Positions 1 to 5,719 of a stretch of DNA of 5,791 nt are shown here, piece by piece (the stretch's first letter is position 1; each line of letters begins with the position of its first letter). The DNA is from Actinomycetota bacterium (GTDB lineage Bacteria > Actinomycetota > Acidimicrobiia > Acidimicrobiales > Ilumatobacteraceae): the NCBI GenBank assembly GCA_010024485.1, contig RGGX01000082.1:1-5791 (forward strand), written 5' to 3'. Made by a program: the position numbers and the translations under genes. Below the pieces are notes generated by a model. It was not told the DNA's origin and made no database searches. It saw only the letters and a list, made by a program, of their open reading frames with translations.

Positions 1-751
1 CCGGGCGTTGCGGGAGGCCGCCGCCACCGCAGCCATCCCCGTCGCAGCCGTCCGGCCGGCGCTGGTGCGGGCCCTGACTGCTCCCGCTGACCTGGTGCAG
101 TTTGAAGCAGCCCGCGCCCTGGCCGAGTTGGCCGGCCCGTCGTCCTTTCCCGGAGCCAGCCTGATGCTCGACCGGCTGACCTTCTTCGCCGGCTCGACCG
201 GGGTCGACCGGGCCGTGGAAGCCCTCATCGAAGCGGAGTCGATCGTCGTCGCGCGCCTCATTGATCCGGACCGCTGACAGGCAGACGCCGAGGGCGCGGC
301 CCGGATCGCTGGCCTCGACGCCATCGACGTTGATGGTGAGCCCGTGGAAGCGGTCGGCGAAGAGCATCTTGGAGGCGACGCCGCCGATGTCATCGGCATC
401 CTCCATGGCGGCGACCATCGAACGGAGCCAGGTGGACTCGATCGTCGCGTCGTTGTTGATGAGGGCGACATGGTCGAAGTGCTCAGCGAGGGATCCCTCC
501 ACACCATGGCGGATCCCGAGGTTGCACCCCCCGGCGAAACCGAGGTTGGCGAGCGGCTCGAGGACAACCACCTCCGGGAACTCGCGTCGTACCCGCTCGG
601 CGACATCGTCGAGGGAGCCGTTGTCGACGAGGACGACTTCGAGTCGATCCGATGGCCAGTCGAGGGCGCGGATCGAGGTCAGGCAGTCGATCGTCATCTG
701 CCCGCCGTCGTAGGTGAGGACGACGATGCGGATCCGAGGCTCGGTGGTCAC
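1..751 (-). CDS. GT2-family glycosyltransferase, rhamnosyltransferase-like (partial or truncated)
   Basis: A minus-strand GTG at 751-749 overlaps the TGA of the upstream GT4 gene (GTGA). GAGG at 762-759, seven bases before the start, is a plausible ribosome site. The frame is open to the window edge. Residues 1-160 have the GT-A fold order of GT2 enzymes: IRIVVLTYDG (residues 7-16), VLVDNGS (40-46) for nucleotide binding, NLGFAGGCNLGI (69-80), and ALINNDA (96-102), whose NND corresponds to the metal-binding DXD position. A VASKMLF segment (125-131) follows. Such enzymes transfer sugars (rhamnose is common in WbbL-like members) from nucleotide donors onto lipid-linked acceptors at the cytoplasmic face; the sugar cannot be read from sequence. 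Coding character holds to about residue 184 (position 200), including EGFHGP (176-181). Beyond that the frame is rich in Gly, Gln, Arg and His with rare codons and looks like an antisense shadow of the plus-strand HEAT-like frame. The real gene may therefore be interrupted near 200. Confidence 0.8.
   Translation of the reverse strand, partial: MTTEPRIRIVVLTYDGGQMTIDCLTSIRALDWPSDRLEVVLVDNGSLDDVAERVRREFPEVVVLEPLANLGFAGGCNLGIRHGVEGSLAEHFDHVALINNDATIESTWLRSMVAAMEDADDIGGVASKMLFADRFHGLTINVDGVEASDPGRALGVCLSAVRINEARDDDRLRFDEGFHGPVDPGRAGEEGQPVEHQAGSGKGRRAGQLGQGAGCFKLHQVSGSSQGPHQRRPDGCDGDGCGGGGLPQRP
2..277 (+). CDS. 3' end of a HEAT-repeat-like protein (5' truncated by window edge)
   Basis: An open plus frame enters from the left edge and ends at TGA 275-277. 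The TTG at 8-10 is only an internal Leu codon, since the frame is open upstream of it. About the first 65 residues look like genuine protein: an Ala/Leu-rich helical pattern, with a stretch reading PALVRAL..., then FEAARALAELAG, that resembles one HEAT/armadillo-type helical repeat (A helix, turn, B helix). GC at third positions is high. No catalytic motif is visible, and HEAT proteins are usually binding scaffolds, so no function is assigned. Leucine codons before about position 180 are mostly CTG, whereas the GT2 gene on the other strand is dominated by CTC. The last 25 or so codons are antisense to a well-formed part of that GT2 gene, so the true C-terminus may have been replaced at a junction near 190-211. 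The HEAT call is by eye. Confidence 0.5.
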   Translation, partial: RALREAAATAAIPVAAVRPALVRALTAPADLVQFEAARALAELAGPSSFPGASLMLDRLTFFAGSTGVDRAVEALIEAESIVVARLIDPDR

Positions 752-2184
752 CGCTGCGCCTCGACCTCTCGACGGCGTCCGGTCATGGTGCTCGCGGGGG
801 CAACGTCATCGAGCACGATGAGGTCGAACTCGTCAGCGCCGACGTCACGACCGACCATGCCCACGGGGCGCAACGCCTCGTCGAGGTCGGATGACCGCTC
901 CAGATCGGCCAGTCCGGTCCCGCCGACGAGGAGGGACGACACCGGTTCGGCCCGGTGCGCGGCGAGCTCTCTCGCGCGGTCCAGTGTCTCCGCCCCGACG
1001 GCGATCCGACGTCGCGGTGGGCGGATGGGCTGCCTGGTCGACTCGGGCCGATGGTCGCGCAGCGCGTCGGCGACACGGTGCCCGAGGGCCTCGACCGTCC
1101 AGGTGGTGGCCACAGCCCGAGCGACCGTCTGCAGGTGCCCGCGGTGGTCGGCGTCGTTCAGGGCCGCCGTGATCGAGCCGGCCATCGCCACGACGTCATA
1201 GGGGTCGAACTGGGCCGACGGGTCACCGATCACCTGATCGAGCGATGAGCCCCGTGAGCAGATCACGGGACAGCCGCAGGCAGCGGCCTCCACCACCGGG
1301 AGCCCGAAACCCTCCTCGGTGGACGGGAAGACGCTGAGTTCGGCGGTACGCAACAGCGCGATCAACTCCGACTCGGGAATCGAGCCGACGAGTCGCACCG
1401 AGTCGGAGATGCCGAGATGCACCACCTCATGGTTCCAGCGATCTCTCGTGACGCGGTCGCCTCCCCCGACAACGACGAGCCGGCGACCCGATCTCACCTC
1501 GGCGTCGAGCGCGGCCCAAGCCCGGAGCATCCTCGGGACGTTCTTCCGCTCGTCGGGTCCCCCGACCACCACGGTCTCGCCGGGTCGAGCCCTGGCATGG
1601 GAATCGTCCGGAGTGAAGACCGGGTCCACGGCGGAGCCGATGTCGATGATCGGCATGGAGCCGAGGGCGAGTTCATGGCGGGCGGTGACCGCTGCGAACT
1701 CGGAGATGGCGAGCATCACGTCGACGGTGCGGGCCAGGGCGGAGCGCAGTTCGCTCTGGCGGGCCGCGGCCGCATGGACGAGATAGCGGCTCGGATACCG
1801 CTGCGGGATCACGTCGTACATGACGGCGGCGACCGGCAGCCCGGCCTCACTCACCGTCACCGGGATCGCGTCGAGCGACACCGGGTGGAGCATCAGTTGG
1901 GTGGCGACGAACCACGGCGCGACGTCTCCGGACTCCTCGAGCACCTCGCGCACGAGGGCCCGATCGAGTGGCCGGACATCGGCACCATCGATCAGGTCGT
2001 GCCACTGCTCGACACCGCGATGCCCATCGGCCATCACCACCGGACGCTCACCGACGACGATGAGCGATCGGACCAGGGTTGTCACCCACCGGCCGATACC
2101 GCGCCCCGATGCTGTGGGATGGGAGACCGCCCGACCGTCGACGAGCACCGGAACGCCACCCACCACGGCCGGTCCGCCGGTCAT
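748..2184 (-). CDS. GT4-family (GT-B fold) glycosyltransferase with C-terminal extension
   Basis: This 478-residue protein resembles GT4 retaining mannosyl/glucosyltransferases that build surface polysaccharides from nucleotide sugars in the cytoplasm. The N-terminal half has SGRGIGRWV (26-34), matching the glycine-rich acceptor-side loop, and a YDVIPQRYP segment (123-131), which related enzymes show as HDLIP-type sequence. LAISEFA (158-164) precedes the domain boundary. The donor-binding half shows GGPDERKNVPRMLRAW (208-223) and the diagnostic EX7E motif, E291 to E299, within EEGFGLPVVEAAACGCPV. The family fold is complete by about residue 375. The last 100 residues or so are an extension: a proline/arginine linker (379-393), then a short alpha/beta-looking piece with SLLVGGTG (417-424) and FDLIVLDD (453-460), not usual in GT4. 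The ATG at 2184-2182 overlaps the upstream stop (ATGA), with no good ribosome site, so translation is probably coupled. Donor sugar is unknown; mannose is a guess from the family. Confidence 0.93.
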   Translation of the reverse strand: MTGGPAVVGGVPVLVDGRAVSHPTASGRGIGRWVTTLVRSLIVVGERPVVMADGHRGVEQWHDLIDGADVRPLDRALVREVLEESGDVAPWFVATQLMLHPVSLDAIPVTVSEAGLPVAAVMYDVIPQRYPSRYLVHAAAARQSELRSALARTVDVMLAISEFAAVTARHELALGSMPIIDIGSAVDPVFTPDDSHARARPGETVVVGGPDERKNVPRMLRAWAALDAEVRSGRRLVVVGGGDRVTRDRWNHEVVHLGISDSVRLVGSIPESELIALLRTAELSVFPSTEEGFGLPVVEAAACGCPVICSRGSSLDQVIGDPSAQFDPYDVVAMAGSITAALNDADHRGHLQTVARAVATTWTVEALGHRVADALRDHRPESTRQPIRPPRRRIAVGAETLDRARELAAHRAEPVSSLLVGGTGLADLERSSDLDEALRPVGMVGRDVGADEFDLIVLDDVAPASTMTGRRREVEAQR

Positions 2185-2459
2185 GTGGGGTCGCCGTCGG
2201 CGTCGAGACCGAGACGGCGGAGTTGCCGATCGATCACGCGCACCGAGGCGAGCGCGGTCTCGGCGTCGAGTCGAACCCGCTCAGCGAGCCCGATGCTGAG
2301 GGGCGGTCCCTCCTCGGCCGCGGCGTGCAGCTCGTGGTTCATCTGCTGGACGAGCGCGTCGATCCGCTCGACGGCCGCCCGCATCTCGGCCACCTCGGAT
2401 CGCAGGGCTCGCAGATCACCCCCGGTGAGCCGGCGCAGGAGCGCCTTGAGGACTCGCAC
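2181..2459 (-). CDS. Small coiled-coil protein of unknown function
   Basis: This 92-residue protein starts at GTG 2459-2457 and stops at TGA 2183-2181 inside the GT4 start (ATGA overlap). I do not recognise a family. The N-terminus (about 1-12) is basic and hydrophobic. Residues 15-50 form a heptad-like stretch (LRALRSEVAEMRAAVERIDA followed by LVQQMNHEL) expected to be a coiled coil. A Pro/Gly break (GPPLS, 51-55) is followed by a second charged helix (59-84), and the tail is acidic. There is no signal peptide, clear transmembrane segment or cysteine. Its position in a tight operon, nine bases after the GT2 stop and overlapping the GT4 start, supports a real gene whose product may bring together or regulate the neighbouring glycosyltransferases at the membrane; this is inference. 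An AGGGG 12 bases upstream and GGGG one base before GTG are poorly spaced ribosome sites. A leaderless-type box is listed separately. Confidence 0.75.
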   Translation of the reverse strand: MRVLKALLRRLTGGDLRALRSEVAEMRAAVERIDALVQQMNHELHAAAEEGPPLSIGLAERVRLDAETALASVRVIDRQLRRLGLDADGDPT

Positions 2460-2468
2460 GCCCCGAGA

Positions 2469-3209
2469 CTACCCCTGCCCTCGGGAGCCGGGCCGTGAGC
2501 CCGACCAACGGAGCCGGGCCCGCCCGAGCATCGCGATCATCTCGAGCCCGAGGCGAACGGCCTTGAGGCGATCACCGGTGACCGAGCTCTCGCCGACACG
2601 AGCTCGGTAGGTCACCGGGATCTGCACCAGGTTGAGCCGACTGGCGACCGCCACGAGCATCATCTCGAACCCGGCCGGGGAGCCGTCACCGTGCCAGTGG
2701 GGCGTGATCTGATCGATCGCGGAGCGCGACAGCACCCGGAAGGTGCACCCGACATCGGAGAGGTAGACGGTGTTGAAGAGGACCTCGGTGAGCTTCGCCA
2801 CCGCCCAGTTGCCCCAACGCAGGAACCATCCCATGTTGGCTCCGGAGAGGATGAAGGTCTGGACGGTCCGCGAGCCGAGAACGAGGTCGACATCGGCCGA
2901 GTAGGCCAGCAGTTTGAGCAGATCGGCGGGTTCGAACGTTCCATCGGGCTCGCAGACGCAGACCAGGTCGGCATCGGAGGTCTCGGCGAGCCCGCGGCGG
3001 ATCGCCGCCCCATAACCCTGGGTCGACTCGTGGACCTCCCGCGCCCCGGTGGCCGCCACCGCCGGGGAGGTGTCGGGATGGGCGTTGTTGTTGACGACCA
3101 CGATGTCGTCGACCACCCCGAGGACCTCGAAGGCGCGGATGCACTCGGCGATCGACAGGTGCTCGTTGTAGGTGGGCAGCACGACCGCGACCCGCTGTCC
3201 GTTCCACAT
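2469..3209 (-). CDS. GT2-family glycosyltransferase, polyprenyl-phosphate sugar synthase-like
   Basis: This 246-residue protein is the usual length for a soluble single-domain GT2 enzyme of the dolichyl/polyprenyl-phosphate mannose or glucose synthase type. Motifs in order: VVLPTYNE (9-16), a VVVNNN segment (37-42) for the uridine/guanosine site, QGYGAAIRRGL (64-74), CEPDGTF (86-92) in place of the usual DXD-containing DADGT, DLVLGSR (108-114), and SDVGCTFRVLSRSAI (151-165), plus RARVGESS (202-209), matching the late R-x-G-x-S element of this group. No transmembrane helices follow the catalytic domain, so it is not the two-helix flippase-fused type. It would transfer a sugar from a nucleotide donor onto polyprenyl phosphate at the inner membrane face. 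The ATG at 3209 has a strong GGAGGA. It follows the membrane glycosyltransferase by 26 bases, a natural partnership of lipid-linked donor synthesis and use. Substrate is not determinable. Confidence 0.92.
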   Translation of the reverse strand: MWNGQRVAVVLPTYNEHLSIAECIRAFEVLGVVDDIVVVNNNAHPDTSPAVAATGAREVHESTQGYGAAIRRGLAETSDADLVCVCEPDGTFEPADLLKLLAYSADVDLVLGSRTVQTFILSGANMGWFLRWGNWAVAKLTEVLFNTVYLSDVGCTFRVLSRSAIDQITPHWHGDGSPAGFEMMLVAVASRLNLVQIPVTYRARVGESSVTGDRLKAVRLGLEMIAMLGRARLRWSGSRPGSRGQG

Positions 3210-3212
3210 GAT

Positions 3213-3218
3213 TCCTCC
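3213..3218 (-). promoter_or_regulatory. Shine-Dalgarno site for the GT2 gene at 3209
   Basis: On the minus strand GGAGGA lies three bases before the ATG at 3209-3207. It is the best ribosome binding site in the window and fixes this start. It contrasts with the two leaderless-looking starts at 4696 and 4751, as expected for a gene inside an operon that cannot rely on leaderless initiation. Confidence 0.8.
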
Positions 3219-3235
3219 AGCGACCGATCCCGCGG

Positions 3236-4696
3236 TCAGCCGTCGACCGGAATGTACAGGCGATAGCCGCCGACCTCGGTGACCCGATAGGCGTCGGCGG
3301 CGAGCGGCAGCGATGGATCCGCGCTGGCCGGATGGAGGTGCGCGAGGCGACCGGGATCGGCGTTCTCCACGATCCGCTGCGACTCGGGGAGGCGGACCAC
3401 GTACGGGGTTCCGCTCACCGCGGTCACGATGCGCCCGTCACTGGCGTACTGGACCGGGAGCACACCCCAGTAGTGCCCGGACAGCCGTGTGACCGAGGCC
3501 TCGTCGAGGGCGTCGATCACGGTGCGGGCCACGCCGTCCGCATCAGGTGTCGCCGGTGCCTGGGAGCGAAGCCAGGGCGCGACCGTGATCGCCACGAGGG
3601 CCACCGGCACGACGACCGGACCCATACGTCTCAACGGCGCGGGGACGCGGGCAGCGAGGTGCTCGGCGCCGATCGCGACGCTGAGGACGAGGAACGGCAG
3701 GTAGATCACGGCGTAGCGCGAGTCGGCCACGAACGACAGGTTGGCGAGCATCGCCATGAGCGGCCAGCAGACGAGCACGGGCACGACCACCACCGACAGC
3801 ACCATGGAACGTTGCCGCACCGCCCCCGAGATACCCACGAGGGCGAGCGCCACCGCCGCGATGATCACGAGCGCGGCGATCGCGCCGGGCACGACCCAGC
3901 CACCCCCCTCCCCCATGAGGCCGAGCGAGCGAGGGACCAGCCCGGTGAAGAAGCGGGTCAGACGATCCCCCCAGGTGTCGCTGGCCTCGATGGGCTGTGA
4001 GAGCGACGGCCAGTCGTTGCGCGCGTTCCAGATCAGGAACGGGAGGTTCACCGCGACCGCCGCCAGTCCGGCGGGCAACCACCACGCCCTCCAGTTGCGC
4101 CGGTGTCTCCATGAGGCGACCGCCGAGAGCGGCACCAGCACCGTCAGGAACATCGGATGGAGGAACACCGCCAGCCCCGCCACACCACCGAACAGCGCGG
4201 AGGCGCGGGCATCGCTTCGGTCACGGCTGACGATGCCGATGGCGATGAGGATCGCCAGGCTGACCGCGAGGAGGCCGGAGCCGTAGGAGAGGTAGGCGCG
4301 GGTGGACAGCACGACCAGCGGGCCCGACCCGACCCAGATGCCCCCGACGCACACGAGAGCGATCGCGTCGCGCAGACCGAGGCGTCGAGCCGCCAACCCC
4401 ACGATCACCGCGGCCACACCCCACAGCAGCGACGAGTAGACCTTCAACATCACGGGATGCGCGCCGAGCACCGCGTGGATCGGCGCGAGGACGTAGGCGT
4501 CGACGACTCCGGTGTAGGCGGCACCGCGGATGACCACCGGGAGGTCGCCATCGCGGATCGCCATCGCCTGGAGACCGGTGTAGGCCTCGTCGGCGTTCAG
4601 GGTTCCCTGCACCGAACCGAGGACCCGCCACCGGGCCCAGAGACCGACGAGGAGCACCAGCGCGCCGCCGATGGCCGTTCCTCGCCCCCGCTCCAC
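3236..4696 (-). CDS. Polytopic GT-C membrane glycosyltransferase (GT39/ArnT-like)
   Basis: This 486-residue protein starts at GTG 4696-4694 and is the first gene of the operon. It has the plan of GT-C enzymes that use polyprenyl-phosphate sugars on the outer membrane face: a first transmembrane helix (about 8-25), then an outer loop with NADEAYTGLQAMAI (34-47), whose adjacent D36-E37 match the catalytic acidic pair of the GT39/PMT and ArnT group. Further hydrophobic segments lie at about 64-78, 88-103, 112-132, 138-156, 168-194, 206-224, 268-290, 298-318, 328-344 and 359-375. The last 110 residues or so are soluble (HYWGVLPVQYASDGR at 408-422, ending GGYRLYIPVDG) and should be outside the cell. 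The sugar and acceptor (glycan, lipid or protein) are unknown. The neighbouring polyprenyl-phosphate synthase-like GT2 is the obvious donor source. Substrate-level homology to ArnT itself is not claimed. Confidence 0.88.
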   Translation of the reverse strand: MERGRGTAIGGALVLLVGLWARWRVLGSVQGTLNADEAYTGLQAMAIRDGDLPVVIRGAAYTGVVDAYVLAPIHAVLGAHPVMLKVYSSLLWGVAAVIVGLAARRLGLRDAIALVCVGGIWVGSGPLVVLSTRAYLSYGSGLLAVSLAILIAIGIVSRDRSDARASALFGGVAGLAVFLHPMFLTVLVPLSAVASWRHRRNWRAWWLPAGLAAVAVNLPFLIWNARNDWPSLSQPIEASDTWGDRLTRFFTGLVPRSLGLMGEGGGWVVPGAIAALVIIAAVALALVGISGAVRQRSMVLSVVVVPVLVCWPLMAMLANLSFVADSRYAVIYLPFLVLSVAIGAEHLAARVPAPLRRMGPVVVPVALVAITVAPWLRSQAPATPDADGVARTVIDALDEASVTRLSGHYWGVLPVQYASDGRIVTAVSGTPYVVRLPESQRIVENADPGRLAHLHPASADPSLPLAADAYRVTEVGGYRLYIPVDG

Positions 4697-4702
4697 GCCC
4701 GA

Positions 4703-4708
4703 ACCCTA
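4703..4708 (-). promoter_or_regulatory. Probable -10 box of a leaderless promoter for the operon
   Basis: On the minus strand TAGGGT (fits TANNNT) is followed by six bases and then the GTG at 4696. That spacing puts transcription start at or beside the first base of the start codon, as in leaderless actinobacterial mRNAs. No Shine-Dalgarno precedes this GTG. No convincing -35 hexamer is visible. Confidence 0.6.
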
Positions 4709-4714
4709 CGACGG

Positions 4715-4732
4715 CGGCCGTGGACGGCCGTG
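4715..4732. repeat. CGGCCGTG direct repeat with 10-bp period between divergent promoters
   Basis: CGGCCGTG occurs at 4715-4722 and again at 4725-4732, exactly ten bases apart, so both copies face the same side of the helix. The core CGGCCG is self-complementary, and the second copy sits in a perfect 8-base palindrome ACGGCCGT (4724-4731). It lies between the two predicted -10 boxes, where a shared operator could act. Short GC-rich repeats arise by chance in such DNA, so the role is speculative. Confidence 0.4.
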
Positions 4733-4738
4733 AACCGG

Positions 4739-4744
4739 TAGGTT
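4739..4744 (+). promoter_or_regulatory. Probable -10 box of a leaderless promoter for galE
   Basis: TAGGTT (fits TANNNT) is followed by six bases (CGCGTC) and then the galE ATG at 4751. No purine-rich ribosome site lies upstream of that ATG. The arrangement mirrors the TAGGGT box driving the divergent operon, with the same six-base spacing. No clear -35 element is visible. Confidence 0.62.
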
Positions 4745-4750
4745 CGCGTC

Positions 4751-5716
4751 ATGGCCGTATTGGTGACCGGGGGCGCCGGATACATCGGATCGCACACCGT
4801 GCGCCGCCTTCGAGAGGCTGGCGTCGACACCGTGGTGCTCGACACCTTGGAGCGGGGCAGTCGCGAGGCGCTGCTCGGCGCGCCGCTGGTGGTCGGCTCG
4901 ATCGCCGACGAGGCGCTCGTCACCGAGGTGTGTCGCGAGCACGACGTGACCGCGGTGGTCCACTTCGCGGCCCACAAGAGCGTCGGCGACTCGATGGTCG
5001 ACCCGGGCCCCTACTGGACGAACAACGTCCAAGGGACCGTGCATCTCATCGAGGGCATGCTCGCCGCTGGGGTCCGCAACATCGTGTTCTCCTCCTCCGC
5101 CGCCGTCTACGGCTCACCGGAGCAGGTGCCGATCACCGAGGGGGCGCCGATCCGACCCGAGAACGTCTACGCCGAGACCAAGGCGATGATGGAGCGGGTC
5201 ATCGACTGGTATGGGACGACGAGCGGTCTGCGCTGGGCCAGCCTGCGCTACTTCAATGCCGCGGGCGCCAGCACCGACAGCGTGATCGGCGAGGACTGGA
5301 GCTCCACGACGAATCTCGTGCCACTCGTGATGCGGGCCGCCCTCACCGACGTCGGCCCGGTCGACGTGTTCGGCACCGATTTCGACACCCCCGACGGCTC
5401 AGGGGTCCGCGACTACATCCACGTCGAGGATCTCGCCGAGGCCCATCTGGCGGCCCTGCGATACCTCGAGGCCGACGGAGAGAACCTGACGGTGAATCTC
5501 GGCACGGGCAACGGCACCTCGGTACTCGAGATCCTCGCCATGACCGCCGAGATCCATGGCGCTGAGGTGCCCCATCGCATCTCGGGACGCCGACTGGGTG
5601 ACCCGGCGACGGTCTACGCCGATTCGACCCTCGCCGGACGCACGCTTGGCTGGACGGCGACGCGCGGTCTCCGCGAGATCATCTCCTCGGCCTACGCCTG
5701 GTATCGCCAGGGCTGA
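4751..5716 (+). CDS. galE: UDP-glucose 4-epimerase
   Basis: This 321-residue short-chain dehydrogenase interconverts UDP-glucose and UDP-galactose through an NAD-bound 4-keto intermediate in the cytoplasm. The N-terminal Rossmann motif is TGGAGYIGSH (6-15), with the GxxGxxG glycines at 7, 10 and 13. VVHFAAHKSVGDS (69-81) is the characteristic GalE segment. The catalytic triad is S116 (in FSSSAAVYG), Y140 and K144 (YAETK). RYFNAAGA (166-173), VRDYIHVEDLAEAH (219-232) and NLGTGNGTSVLE (249-260) are also classic GalE signatures. It is slightly shorter than the E. coli enzyme (338 residues), mainly at the C-terminus, as in many actinobacterial homologues. ATG 4751 is fixed by the Rossmann strand beginning at residue 2 and the leaderless -10 box. 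It is divergent from the glycosyltransferase operon and probably supplies its UDP-galactose. Activity on N-acetylated or C5-carboxylated sugars cannot be excluded by eye. Confidence 0.95.
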   Translation: MAVLVTGGAGYIGSHTVRRLREAGVDTVVLDTLERGSREALLGAPLVVGSIADEALVTEVCREHDVTAVVHFAAHKSVGDSMVDPGPYWTNNVQGTVHLIEGMLAAGVRNIVFSSSAAVYGSPEQVPITEGAPIRPENVYAETKAMMERVIDWYGTTSGLRWASLRYFNAAGASTDSVIGEDWSSTTNLVPLVMRAALTDVGPVDVFGTDFDTPDGSGVRDYIHVEDLAEAHLAALRYLEADGENLTVNLGTGNGTSVLEILAMTAEIHGAEVPHRISGRRLGDPATVYADSTLAGRTLGWTATRGLREIISSAYAWYRQG

Positions 5717-5719
5717 CCG

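Noticed and set aside
344..1201. Plus-strand open frame of 285 codons opposite the GT2 and GT4 genes
   Set aside because: Antisense shadow: charged low-complexity translation, and it crosses the well-supported GTGA overlap of the two minus-strand genes.
1417..2610. Long plus-strand open frame (397 codons) across the GT4 and small-protein genes
   Set aside because: It is antisense to genes with clear GT4 motifs and its translation is His/Arg/Asp-rich without any recognisable domain, the usual shadow in high-GC DNA.
3332..4000. Plus-strand open frame of 222 codons opposite the membrane glycosyltransferase
   Set aside because: Extremely Arg/His/Asp/Gly-rich translation produced by reading hydrophobic helices in antisense; no coding character.
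4720..5565. Second plus-strand frame of 281 codons overlapping galE
   Set aside because: Arg/Gly-rich out-of-frame reading of galE, whose own frame contains every catalytic motif.
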